In this document: piece after piece, positions 16,869 through 26,300 of the stretch
How positions within the stretch are numbered: the stretch's first letter is position 1
Layout of the letters: each line of letters opens with the position of its first letter
From: Mesorhizobium neociceri
Lineage (GTDB): Bacteria; Pseudomonadota; Alphaproteobacteria; Rhizobiales; Rhizobiaceae
Length of the DNA: 64,000 bases
Direction of reading: 5' to 3'
Assembly: GCF_013520985.1 (NCBI RefSeq)
Contig: NZ_JACDTY010000012.1
Span: forward strand, 124,001-188,000
Notes under the pieces: model-generated
What the model was told of the DNA's origin: nothing
The model's input: only the letters and a program-made list of their open reading frames with translations
The model's database searches: none
Program-made: the position numbers and the translations under genes

Positions 16869-17294
16869 CTATCGGCCCAGCACGTTCCGGCTATCGATTT
16901 GGGTGATCCTTCGCCATAACGTCGAAAAGCAGAAGGCACGCCACCAGCGACACACGTACGACTGTCAAATACGCGTATTCCCGCTGATGAGCGGCCCGAG
17001 CGCTGCGGCGGCCTTCTCACTAGTCGCCCACGGTCTGCTTCCGCGCAACGGCAAGCTGATCGCAACGGCCGACATGCGGCACAATATCAAAATCCAGCCC
17101 CAAAACTGGATAATGACGTTCCAGGAATGTGTGGCCCTCGGCGGACCCGACGCCGCTGACCAATCGCCGAGACCTGGGCTCGGGACGGCTCGACCGGCAA
17201 AGGCCGCATCTGAAGGGACAATTAGCTCAACTACCGTGTCACGAGCTTCGCCCGCGTCCACAAATGGCCTTGGCCGATGCCGGAACATGCTAAA

Positions 17295-17449
17295 GTACCG
17301 TCAGCGTGAAAACGTTATCCCCGGGCGATTTTCTTTATATATTTCAAAATGTTGGCCTGAAAAAAGTACCGTCATGTCCGAAAAATCCGTGACGGTACTT
17401 TTCTCGGACGTTGAGCCGCGTATGAAAAGTGCCGTCAAAAGTACCGTCA
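17295..17449. repeat. cluster of 9-bp GTACCGTCA repeats, left arm
   Basis: Copies of GTACCGTCA at 17295-17303, 17366-17374 and 17441-17449, a one-mismatch copy GTGCCGTCA at 17429-17437, and an inverted copy TGACGGTAC at 17390-17398. The inverted pair at 17366/17390 extends to 13-base arms (AAAAGTACCGTCA / TGACGGTACTTTT). The last two copies are spaced by exactly 12 bases start to start. This resembles arm-type binding sites of a tyrosine integrase or iterons of a replicon. Confidence 0.7.
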
Positions 17450-17620
17450 AATAAATCTGCCAGCCTTCACGTCCAGCGTGGCCCTGGTTTGGAGGTGTCA
17501 AAAAAATCAGTGACTTAAGTAGTCGATGGCTTCAGTTGATGATGTAGGTCCGATTGTAAATGAGATGAACCGCAAATCGTTGTTTTTTCTGCGAAAAACT
17601 ACGCCGGACTACGCTAACCC

Positions 17621-17639
17621 TCATTCCCACTCAATGATC
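17621..17639 (-). other. candidate att core resembling the 3' end of guaA
   Basis: TCATTCCCACTCAATGATC on the plus strand reads on the minus strand as ...ATT GAG TGG GAA TGA, i.e. I-E-W-E-stop, the conserved C-terminus of GMP synthase (GuaA). No other guaA sequence is present. Integrases that insert into the 3' end of guaA leave exactly this kind of core, and to my knowledge Mesorhizobium tripartite symbiosis ICEs use a guaA-directed recombinase (IntG). Direct repeats flank it on both sides at 17295-17449 and 17696-17716. No integrase gene of that type is adjacent, which weakens the call. Confidence 0.45.
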
Positions 17640-17695
17640 AACGAGAATAATAAGCTATTGATTTTTCTCGGCTCTGTTTGTTACCTTATTCCACA

Positions 17696-17716
17696 ATACC
17701 GTCCCAAATACCGTCC
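17696..17716. repeat. tandem ATACCGTCC pair, right arm
   Basis: Two identical copies of ATACCGTCC at 17696-17704 and 17708-17716, start-to-start spacing 12 bases, the same spacing as the pair at 17429/17441. They share the core TACCGTC with the left cluster. Together they flank the guaA-like core. Confidence 0.65.
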
Positions 17717-18142
17717 GTTTCGCACGCTGTTGAAAAGGCTACAACAATGTAGTCGCTGTCGCGGCATGCACACTTTCGACTGCATCATTTCCGTCAGCGC
17801 CTTTCCGGCGCCACACCGAGGGATTATGCGCATCAAGCAGCGGATCCAGCGGACTTGGTGTGCAAAACCGGAGACAGGACAGGGTGCCATTTGATTTGGT
17901 AATGCATCGCTTGCCCTTTGGTCCACCAGCAATGGCGGACTTCACCAATCTGACCATATACGAATCCAGACCATTGGTCGCAAGTTCGCTAATGACCGCG
18001 CTGGGGCCGATGGACTAAGCCGCTCGCGCGGCAATGGCGCTTGTAACAGGCGGTGCGCCTACTGATCGACCGTGGTTTTTTGTGACTCGGGGTTCCTGGC
18101 CTGACGATTGGGGTGTTCTCAATCATCAGACAGGAGGTTCCC

Positions 18143-18901
18143 GTGACGGAGGAAAGGACCACTCCACTGCGCGCGCGCATGATCGAAGACATGCGCATCC
18201 GTGGAATGGGCGACAAAGCCCAGGAGGCCCATATCCGGGCCATCAAAGACTTCGCCGGGTTTCTGAGGCGATCACCAGACACCGCGACACCCGACGACCT
18301 GCGCGCCTATCAGTTGCACATGACGAATGCCGGGGTGACGCCCTCGATGTTCAACGCCCGGATCGTCGCGCTGCGGTTTTTCTTCGGCGTCACCTGCGGG
18401 CGCGAAGAGATGAAGCGGCATATGCAGTTCCAGCGCAACCCGCGGAAGCTGCCTGTCGTCTTGAGCGTCGAGGAGATCGCCGAGCTGATGGCCGCGGTTC
18501 CCGGGCCCGGGCTGAAGTATCGCGCGGCGCTTGGCATCAGCTACGGTGCTGGCTTGCGGGCGTCAGAGGTCTGCAACCTCAGGGTCACCGATATCGACAG
18601 CGATCGCATGTTGATCCACGTCGAAGAGGGCAAGGGCGGCAAGGATCGCAAGGCCATGCTGTCGCCAGCCTTGTTGGATCTGCTGCGCGAGTACTGGCGC
18701 GAGGCGCGTCCGCAGGGATGGCTGTTTCCGGGCAAGCCGAAGATCAATCCGATCTCGCCGCGCCAGCTCAATCGGGCCTTCACCTCGGCCAGGCATACGG
18801 CGGGCATCGCCAAGCCGGCTACGTTGCACACCTTGCGCCACTCCTTCGCCACGCATCTCCTGGAGGCAAACACCGATGTGCGGGTGATTCAGGTTCTGCT
18901 C
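18143..18901 (+). pseudogene. IS91-associated tyrosine recombinase, 5' part (interrupted)
   Basis: The gene starts at GTG 18143 (AGGAGG five bases upstream). The N-terminal SAM-like core-binding domain is followed by the catalytic domain with Arg in YGAGLRASEVCNL and HTLRHSFATHLLE. Homology stops at VIQVLL exactly where the inserted element begins. The expected continuation GHAKLSTTARYAHV, carrying the last His and the nucleophilic Tyr, is found in frame at 21450-21572 beyond the insert. Rejoined, the protein would have 293 aa. As it stands the gene reads through into unrelated sequence and ends at 18976, lacking the Tyr, so it should be inactive. Confidence 0.88.
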
Positions 18902-18980
18902 AAAACAACGACAAACTGCCCGCCAACAGCCCGAGGAAGGGCGGATTTACTATCCATTTCATCCGCGCTGCGGTGAGACG

Positions 18981-19367
18981 GTGCTCATTCTGAGGCGCTA
19001 TGCCTACCGTGGAACCGAGTTGGTGGTCATTCCTCAGCCTGACGGCTCCCTTGCCTCCATACCGGCGTGGATGACGCGCGAGGCGGCGACACACGTCAAG
19101 CTATCGGCTGAGCCGCGGTTTTCCCTTGGGGCCTTGCAATTTCTGCGCGCCGAGATCGATGCGCTTTTAGGATTTCTCCAGTCCGACTCAACGACGGAGA
19201 AAGACCCGAATGAAGCGCCAATTCGAAAGCCCCCAACCAAGCCTGTTCGAAGTGGGCGAGCCAAGCGTTGTGCTGACACTCGCCCAGAAGACCGAGTTAG
19301 CGATGCTGGTGGAGACCCTGCTGCGCGAGATCGCGATGGCACTGGCAAACGGGGAGATCGCAAATGA
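18981..19367 (+). CDS. DUF5372-like accessory protein, possibly 5'-truncated
   Basis: The frame includes YYPFHPRCGETVLILRRYAY upstream of the GTG at 18981, then VVIPQPDGSLASIPAWM, the pattern of the short DUF5372 proteins that accompany rhizobial serine recombinases. Homology begins before any start codon: the frame is open from about 18885 but contains no ATG, so either the GTG at 18981 is used or the element's left end cut the gene. The last 40 residues overlap the next gene in another frame. Function unknown; probably assists the recombinase. Confidence 0.55.
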   Translation: MLILRRYAYRGTELVVIPQPDGSLASIPAWMTREAATHVKLSAEPRFSLGALQFLRAEIDALLGFLQSDSTTEKDPNEAPIRKPPTKPVRSGRAKRCADTRPEDRVSDAGGDPAARDRDGTGKRGDRK

Positions 19368-19383
19368 CCAAGATCACGGCTGA
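19210..19383 (+). CDS. 57-aa protein upstream of the serine recombinase
   Basis: ATG 19210 opens MKRQFESPQPSLFEVGEPSV followed by a helical segment LAQKTELAMLVETLLREIA. The stop at 19381-19383 overlaps the recombinase start by 20 bases, indicating translational coupling. Short helical proteins in this position are a regular part of this recombinase cassette in rhizobia. Role unknown, possibly a directionality or accessory factor. Confidence 0.6.
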   Translation: MKRQFESPQPSLFEVGEPSVVLTLAQKTELAMLVETLLREIAMALANGEIANDQDHG

Positions 19384-21415
19384 GCATCTTGCGCGCAGCG
19401 CCTTCGTCTATGTCCGTCAGTCGACGGCCGATCAGCTTACGCACAATCAGGAGAGCCGGCGCCGGCAATACGGGCTCGCCGATCGCGCTCGGCAGTTCGG
19501 CTGGGCCACAATCGAAGTCATCGACGATGATCTCGGCCGCTCGGGCGGCGGCATCAATCGACCAGGTTTCGAGCGGCTCCTGGGGGCGATCTGCGAAGGG
19601 CATGCCGGCGCTGTGTTCGCGATCGAGGCCTCTCGGTTGGCGCGCAACGGCCGCGACTGGCATACGCTGATCGAGTTCTGTGGATTGGTCGGGACCGTCA
19701 TCGTCGACGAGGACGGAATCTACGATCCTCGCCATCCCAATGATCGGCTATTGCTTGGCATGAAAGGCACGATGAGCGAGCTCGAGTTGTCGCTGTTCCG
19801 TCAGCGCTCGCAGGAGGCACTGAAGCAGAAAGCCCGCCGGGGCGCGCTGTTCCTCGGTGTCGCCGCCGGCTATGTGAAGACCGGGCGCGAGCGGATCGAA
19901 AAGGACCCAGACCAGCGCGTGCAGGACGCGTTGAGGCTGGTGTTCGCGAAGTTTGCCGAGCTGCAGAGCGTGCGGCAGGTCCATGTGTGGCTAAGAGACG
20001 AAGGCGTCGCATTGCCCGTTAAGTCGCATGATTTAGAGGGGCGCCTCATCGCCTGGAAGCTGCCGCTCTACAATACTGTGCACAACGTTCTGACCAACCC
20101 CGTCTATGCGGGTGCCTATGCTTTCGGGCGCACGACAAGCAAGGTCGTCATTGAGGAGGGCCGCAAGCGCGTGCGGCGCGGGCTGCGGCGTCCTCAGATG
20201 GAATGGGACGTCCTGCTTAAGGACCAGCACGAAGGCTACATCACGTGGAGCGAGTTCGAGAGCAACCAACAGGTGATTGCTAATAACGCGACCGGCAAAG
20301 GCAGCGCCACCGCCAGAGGAGCGGTGCGGCGCGGGGGATTGCTTCTTGCGGGGCTTCTGCGCTGCGGCCATTGCGGGCGCAAGATGTATGTCGCCTATGG
20401 CGGCAAGGCGGGGCGCTATCACTGCGAGGGTGCGCTCGTCAATCATGGCACCAAGCGGTGCATCTCGTTCGGCGGCTTCCGCGCCGATCAGGCCGTCGGC
20501 GCCGCAGTTCTTGGCGCCTTGAAGCCGCTCGGTGTCGACGCCGCAACCAAGGCGCTCGAGGCTCAAGCGAGCGAGACGTCGGCCGCCCAGCGGCAGCTCG
20601 AGCTGGCTCTGGAGCGCGCGCGTTACGAGGCAGCCCATGCGCGTCAGCAATACGATGCTGTCGACCCTGCCAATCGTCTGGTCGCTGGCGAGCTGGAGCG
20701 CCGCTGGAACAAGGCGCTTGAAGCCGTGCACCAGATCGATGGCGAGATTGCCGCACTCGAGGCGAGAACACCATCTCCGCTGGGAGAGAAGGAACGGGAC
20801 CAGCTGATGCGGCTCGGCGCCGATCTGGATCTCGCCTGGTCACACCCGGCAGCAACATCTGCGACGCGTAAGAGGATTGTTCGTGCAGCCTTGAAGGAGA
20901 TCGTCGTTCGCATCGAAGGTGGCGTCATCGAGTTGGTCCTGCATTGGCAGGGAGGGGACCACACGGCATTGAAGCTCAAGATAAACGCCGCCGGCAAGCA
21001 TCGCTGGACAGTCCCCGCAGATACTTTGACGCTGGTCCGCGAGCTGGCGCGCCTAATGCCCGACCGCCAGATCGCGCGGCTCCTCAATCGCGCCGGTAAG
21101 CCGACCGGGCGAGGCAATGGCTGGACCCAGGCGCGGGTCTGTTCGTTCCGCAGCCATTACGGCATTGCCGTGCACCGCGCGAGCGAATGGGCTGAGCGAG
21201 ACGAGATTACGCTTGAAGCGGCCGCGCAAATCATGGATGTGAGCGTGATGACGGCGCTGCGCATGGCCCGCCTCGGCATCATCACAGGGCGGCAAATTTG
21301 TTATGGCGCGCCTTGGGCGTTCAAGGCGGCGGATATCGCCGCCTATCGCATGCAGAGTGCCCCGCAGCGTCCGCTAACAGCCGATCCGGCTCAACAACGC
21401 TTTGATTTTCAATGA
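19364..21415 (+). CDS. large serine recombinase
   Basis: 683 aa. Resolvase/invertase domain at residues 8-160 with the catalytic Ser in FVYVRQSTADQ, the active-site ASRLARNGRDW motif and LELSLFRQRSQEALKQKARR. A recombinase domain follows (residues 170-290), then a zinc beta-ribbon LRCGHCGRKMYV ... YHCEG ... KRC near 335-365, a coiled segment around 380-470, and a C-terminal part ending in a helix-turn-helix-like VSVMTALRMARLG. All expected parts are present, so the enzyme is probably active. It would catalyse integration and excision of the 2.5-kb element it sits in. Confidence 0.93.
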   Translation: MTKITAEHLARSAFVYVRQSTADQLTHNQESRRRQYGLADRARQFGWATIEVIDDDLGRSGGGINRPGFERLLGAICEGHAGAVFAIEASRLARNGRDWHTLIEFCGLVGTVIVDEDGIYDPRHPNDRLLLGMKGTMSELELSLFRQRSQEALKQKARRGALFLGVAAGYVKTGRERIEKDPDQRVQDALRLVFAKFAELQSVRQVHVWLRDEGVALPVKSHDLEGRLIAWKLPLYNTVHNVLTNPVYAGAYAFGRTTSKVVIEEGRKRVRRGLRRPQMEWDVLLKDQHEGYITWSEFESNQQVIANNATGKGSATARGAVRRGGLLLAGLLRCGHCGRKMYVAYGGKAGRYHCEGALVNHGTKRCISFGGFRADQAVGAAVLGALKPLGVDAATKALEAQASETSAAQRQLELALERARYEAAHARQQYDAVDPANRLVAGELERRWNKALEAVHQIDGEIAALEARTPSPLGEKERDQLMRLGADLDLAWSHPAATSATRKRIVRAALKEIVVRIEGGVIELVLHWQGGDHTALKLKINAAGKHRWTVPADTLTLVRELARLMPDRQIARLLNRAGKPTGRGNGWTQARVCSFRSHYGIAVHRASEWAERDEITLEAAAQIMDVSVMTALRMARLGIITGRQICYGAPWAFKAADIAAYRMQSAPQRPLTADPAQQRFDFQ

Positions 21416-21449
21416 CATAGAAAGTGAGCATTATGACTCGCGGCTGCTC

Positions 21450-21572
21450 GGCCACGCCAAACTGAGCACGACCGCCCGCTATGCCCATGTCGCCACCAAG
21501 ACGATCCGCAACATTGTTAGCCCGTTCGAGCGCCTGAAGCAGTTGCAGGATCAGACCCTCAGGTTGGAGTGA
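21450..21572 (+). pseudogene. IS91-associated tyrosine recombinase, 3' part
   Basis: In frame with the 5' part at 18143-18901 once the insert is removed. Reads GHAKLSTTARYAHVATKTIR then SPFERLKQLQDQ and stops at 21570-21572. GHAKLSTT carries the late catalytic His and ARYAHV the nucleophilic Tyr. No start codon of its own. The IS91 transposase starts 12 bases later, as in uninterrupted elements. Confidence 0.88.
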
Positions 21573-21584
21573 GGCACGGGCCGG

Positions 21585-22778
21585 GTGTCCCGGCCAAAGC
21601 TGGAGATCGCTGACATCTTCCGCGCCCATGGGCCTGCGTGGCGGCAGGCCAATGCCGGGCATGTCAGTCTGAGCCAGCTCAAGGTCATGTCGGCGATCGA
21701 GGCCTGCCGGACCGAGGTGCTCGGCGGGCATGTGGCTGCCTGCGCCAAATGCGGCCACCAGCATATCGCCTACAATTCCTGCAAAAATAGGCACTGCCCG
21801 AAGTGCCAAGGACCGGCTGCGCGCGACTGGATGGCCGCCCGTGCCGAAGACCTGCTGCCGGTCGAGTATTTCCATGTTGTCTTCACCATCCCCGCACAGA
21901 TCGCGCAGATCGCCTATTGGAACAAGAAGTCGGTCTATGACCTCCTGTTCCAGGCTTCCGCGCAGACGCTGACCACCATCGCCGCAAATCCGCGCCATCT
22001 TGGCGCCCGCATCGGCATGACCAGCGTGCTGCATACCTGGGGCTCGGCGCTCACCCATCACCCGCACGTCCACATCATCGTGCCCGGCGGTGGGCTGTCG
22101 CCGGATGGCACGCGCTGGATTGGCTGCCGACCCGGCTTCTTTCTGCCCGTGAAGGTTCTGTCTCGTCTGTTCCGGCGATTATTCCTGGAAGGGCTGATAG
22201 CTCTGCATCGCGCAGGTGAACTGAGCTTCTTCGGGGATCTGACAGGATTGACAGAGGCGGACGCCTTCGGCGCCTGGCTTGCCCCCTTCCGCAAATCCGA
22301 ATGGGTGGTCTACACCAAGCCTCCCTTCGGCGGGCCCGAGTCCGTGCTAGCCTATCTCAGCCGCTACACCCATCGCGTGGCCATCTCGAACAGCCGCCTG
22401 ATCAGCGCCGATGCTGAGACGGTCACCTTCCGCTGGAAGGACTACCGCATCAAGACTGGCAACCGGCAAAAGGTCATGCGACTCGCCACTGGTCAGTTCA
22501 TCCGCCGTTTCCTGATCCACGTCCTGCCCGACGGATTCCACCGAATCCGCCATTACGGCCTGCTGGCCGGCGCGGGGCGCAAGGCCAATATCGCGAAGAT
22601 CCGCACATTGCTTGGGGCGGAGACCGTCGTCCAGGATGAAGTGCCAAGCGCCGAGATCATCCCGCTCACGCTGAGAGAGCCATGCCCAGCCTGCGGCGGC
22701 CCCATGCGCATCATCGAGATCTTCCGCCGCGGCCAGAGGCCCAGATCCCGTGCGCCACCACGGGAGCAGGCAGCATGA
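21585..22778 (+). CDS. IS91-family HUH transposase
   Basis: 397 aa from GTG 21585. N-terminal zinc finger CAKCGHQHIAYNSCKNRHCP (residues 49-68), the HUH metal-binding motif HPHVHIIVPGGG near 163, and a Tyr pair in AYLSRYTHRVAISN as in the IS91 Y-transposase group. A second zinc pair CPACGG lies near the C-terminus. It nicks and transfers single-stranded DNA by rolling-circle replication, without target duplication. Length is full. The tyrosine recombinase plus transposase layout is typical of rhizobial IS91-type elements. Confidence 0.93.
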   Translation: MSRPKLEIADIFRAHGPAWRQANAGHVSLSQLKVMSAIEACRTEVLGGHVAACAKCGHQHIAYNSCKNRHCPKCQGPAARDWMAARAEDLLPVEYFHVVFTIPAQIAQIAYWNKKSVYDLLFQASAQTLTTIAANPRHLGARIGMTSVLHTWGSALTHHPHVHIIVPGGGLSPDGTRWIGCRPGFFLPVKVLSRLFRRLFLEGLIALHRAGELSFFGDLTGLTEADAFGAWLAPFRKSEWVVYTKPPFGGPESVLAYLSRYTHRVAISNSRLISADAETVTFRWKDYRIKTGNRQKVMRLATGQFIRRFLIHVLPDGFHRIRHYGLLAGAGRKANIAKIRTLLGAETVVQDEVPSAEIIPLTLREPCPACGGPMRIIEIFRRGQRPRSRAPPREQAA

Positions 22779-23337
22779 CGAACCGCCCCTCATATCGGCC
22801 AGGGCTGACCCGGAAAGACACGGCATTCCGGGAGGGCATCGGTTTGCACCACATAAGGCTGAGCACCGCAAAACGGTCGAAACCGTCAGGAAGGAGACCG
22901 TCAAATCTGCTGCCGATCAGGCCATCGCACGCTCTCAGGCCGGCCCGTTTGCTTCCGCCGTCAGCGCCGAACTCCTCAACACACACCCGCGGCCGCGCGC
23001 TTTCTCCATAGGTCCCGCGCGGCTCCCGCGGCTTCCTCCTTCGGCCGTTTGTCAACGCGGGCCGCCAATGCCAGCGGCAAACGTTGCGCTGCGGCCCGCA
23101 TCGAAAAACCTCCACGGGAGAAGACCGTCCGGTTTGCTGGATTTGACCGAGGAAGCCGACGTTTGTTGAGCGCTGCCGACGAGAGATGCGACCCTGTTAC
23201 CCGGGTCCATAGGCGTTGTCTGATCACACCACACTGGCTCCATCTGATGTTGCTATTTCTAAGGGGACAATCGGCTCAATGTGCTTGCTGCCCACGATAT
23301 ATTGCCTGAAGCTGCGCAGTATGAGGGGCTTGCAAAC
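22779..23337. other. intergenic stretch between the IS91 transposase and the defence island
   Basis: About 560 bases with no recognisable gene. The left part should contain the terminus of the IS91-type element. The right end holds the promoter and leader of the SIR2 gene, with GAGGGG before ATG 23338. Open frames here show no motifs. Confidence 0.45.
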
Positions 23338-26300
23338 ATGCAATTCATTAAGAATGGGCCAGATGTTCCCGAGCCGTTGCTGCAGGCTCATGAAGACGGG
23401 CGAGTGGTGTTTTTCTGCGGCGCTGGCATTTCCTACCCGGCTCGGCTCCCAGGATTTCAAGGCCTCGTTGAGAAGATCTACGATGATCTCGGCGAGGTCC
23501 CCAATGCCGTCGAGCGCATTGCCTTGGAAAGCGGCCAGTATGATACGACCATCGGCCTCCTCGAAAACAGGGTGGTCGATGGCCGATCCGCTGTTCGTCG
23601 TGCCCTCGAGCGGGTTCTAGCGCCTGACCTGACTTTGCCCAGCGCTACAAAGACTCACGAAGCCCTTCTTACGCTAGCCAAGAACCGGGCTGGTCAGTCG
23701 CGCCTCATCACGACGAACTTCGATTCGCTCTTCACCGCAGCCATGAGCCGCCTTGGCATCACATTGGGCGACTTCGCAGCGCCACTTCTGCCCGTGCCGA
23801 AAAAGAGATGGGACGGTGTTGTCTATCTTCACGGTCGCTTGCCGGAAAACCCAACACAGTCTGACCTCGACCGTCTGGTGATATCGAGCGGCGATTTTGG
23901 CCTTGCCTATCTAACTGAGCGATGGGCCGCCCGTTTCGTCAGCGAGCTCTTTCGGAACCACACCGTCTGCTTCGTTGGATACAGCATCAACGATCCTGTG
24001 ATGCGTTACATGATGGATGCCCTAGCCGCTGACCGTTTGCTCGGCGAGGCTCCTATCTCGGTCTTTGCGTTCGGCAATCACATTCGCGGTAGGGAAGCGG
24101 AAGCGGAAGCAGAATGGGTAGCCAAGAACGTCACTCCCATCCTCTACAGGAACCACAATCATCATGCGCTGCTGCACCGGACCCTTCATGCCTGGGCTGA
24201 GACCTATCGTGATGGCGTCCGCGGAAAGGAGGCCATCGTCTCACGCTATGCAACACTGAGACCGATGGGCAGCACACGCCAGGACAATTTCGTTGGACGG
24301 ATGCTTTGGGCCTTGTGTGACGAGAGCGGCCTGCCGGCAAAGGCGCTGGCGGATCACAATCCGCTCCCATCCATTGAATGGCTTCATGCGCTCGCCGAAG
24401 ATCGCTTCGGGCACCGCGATCTTGCCCGGTTCGGCATTGCCGCCGACGACGCCGAGGACAAGAAGCTTGCCTACAGCCTAATTGCCCGGCCGGCGTCCTA
24501 CACCCGGTCACCGTGGATGCGGCTGGTCCACCGCACCGATCGCGTGTTCTCGCGGTGGGACAAGGTGATGCCTTATATTGCGCGCTGGCTTGCTCGCCAT
24601 CTCGACAATCCGGAACTCCTGCTCTGGGTCGTCAACCAGGGCGGCAGCGTGGATGATCATTTCCGGTTCTTTCTCGAGAACGAACTGGGCCAAAGACCGC
24701 CGTCGCCGGCGATGGAAGCATTGTGGCGCATTGTTCTCTCGGGCCGCGTGTCCGACAGTTCCAGGCACTTTGATTTGTATTCCTGGATCAAGCGCCTCAA
24801 ACGCTCCGGACTCACGGCGTTACTGCGGATGCAGCTTCGCGAGATCCTCTCGCCGCGGGTTCAGATACGGCCGTCATACCGGATGTCGGAGGAAGCGGAA
24901 GGTGACGCCGGCGTTGCTGCGACAAGTCGGCGTCCCGATCAGCTTGTCGAATGGGAACTGGTCCTCGCCGCGGATTATGTGCATTCCGCGCTTCGGGACA
25001 TCGGCAAAAGCCCCGAATGGCAGGCAGCGCTCCCCGTACTGCTCAACGACGCGACCGAACTGCTTCTGGACGCTATGGACATCATGCGGGAATTGCAGGC
25101 CGCGGATGAAATCTCGGATCGCTCATATTGGCAGCAGCCCTCGATCAGCGACCATCCACAGAACCGCAAATACCGTGATTGGACTGCGCTGATCGAACTC
25201 GCCCGCGACGCTTGGCTGGCCGCCGCATACTCCTCGCCGCCGCGCGCAGTTCGGGAAGTGCATCGCTGGCTCGAGCTTCCCTATCCGGTTTTCAGGCGCC
25301 TGGCCCTTTTCGCAATAGCAGAACGGCGCGACCTCTTTCCCTCCTCCGAGGCGGTCGATCAGTTGCTGTCGGACAATGCGTGGTGGCTCTGGTCGATCGA
25401 GACGCATCGCGAAGCCATGCGCCTACTCGTGGCGTTGGCGCCAAGCTTGCCGGCATTGGACACTGAAAGGCTGCAGCGCGCCATCATGCTCGGCCCTCCA
25501 GCCCGCATGTTCGCAGAGGGCCGTGAGCCGGAGACGCTGCGCCGCGTCTTTGATCGCGAGATATGGGTCCGGCTGACCGCCATGCGGGAGGCGGGCGGAG
25601 ATTTGATTCTCGAAGCGACGGCTCTCCTAGAGGATTTGGCGCGGACGTATCCGCAATGGACGCCGGCGGACGAGAAGGCCGAGTTTCCTGTCTGGATGGG
25701 AAGTGGCGGTTCCTGGCGTACACATTCTGCGACTCCTTCGACTGTCAAGGAGCTGGTCGTATGGTTGCGCGAGAACGGCGAGGTTGATGATTTCGATCGT
25801 GAAGATGATTGGCGAGAACGCTGCCGGAAGGATTTCAAGAGAACGGCGGCGGCGTTGTTGCACCTCGCTCGGCGCGGAGAATGGCTAACGCGTCGTTGGA
25901 GGCAGGCCCTTCAGGCATGGTCAGAGGCGGAGCTCTCCGAGCGCTCATGGCGTTGCGCCGCGATCCCGCTCGCTGGCGCTCCGGACGCCGTGATTGAAGA
26001 GATTGACCATGCGATTGCGTGGTGGCTGAAAGCGGCCGCAAAATCCATCGGCGAACAACGTGAACCGTTCTTCACGCTGGTTCGGCGCATCATGAACATT
26101 CGCCGCGAAGAGGAGATCGAAGACGGCAACGACGCCATAACCGTTGCAATCAACCATCCCGTTGGCATGACGACGGAAGCCGTCCTCGATTATTGGTATG
26201 CGGGTGGCCTTGAGGACAATCAGGGGCTCGTCGGTGAGGTCGCCGAGATACTCACGCGCCTCTGCGATGAGTCCGTTCCCGCCTTCCGGCATGGGAGTAT

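Larger units (their letters stand above)
16869..18142. other. gene-poor AT-rich stretch with repeats and a candidate att site
   Basis: No convincing protein gene lies in these 1.27 kb. Base composition drops visibly in AT from about 17290 to 17720, where the 9-base repeats and the guaA-end-like core (listed separately) sit. The end of the stretch, with AGGAGG at 18133-18138, is the leader of the IS91-type recombinase gene. Open frames here lack ribosome-binding sites and recognisable domains. Confidence 0.5.
18902..21449 (+). mobile_element. serine-recombinase element inserted in the IS91 recombinase gene
   Basis: Removing 18902-21449 (2548 bases) restores a perfect tyrosine-recombinase reading frame. 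Both junctions carry CTGCTC (18896-18901 and 21444-21449), so the insertion is flanked by a 6-base direct repeat of target sequence. Cargo: a DUF5372-like frame, a 57-aa protein and a 683-aa large serine recombinase, all plus strand and nearly overlapping. The arrangement is a self-contained, recombinase-only mobile element. Serine recombinases normally recombine at a 2-bp overlap inside longer att sites; the CTGCTC repeat is the only shared sequence I see. Confidence 0.8.
18143..22800 (+). mobile_element. IS91-type insertion sequence (boundaries approximate)
   Basis: Consists of a tyrosine recombinase gene (split) and an HUH transposase. The left boundary lies somewhere before 18113 and the right boundary after the transposase stop at 22778; the terminal oriIS/terIS sequences are not resolvable by eye. 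A second, unrelated element occupies 18902-21449 within it. Confidence 0.6.

Noticed and set aside
17295..17449. Plasmid origin iterons
   Set aside because: The repeats alone could be iterons, but no replication initiator gene is near, and the guaA-like core between the repeat groups favours integrase arm sites.
17269..17720. Retron or group II intron in the AT-rich patch
   Set aside because: No reverse transcriptase gene or intron domain V-like hairpin is visible nearby.
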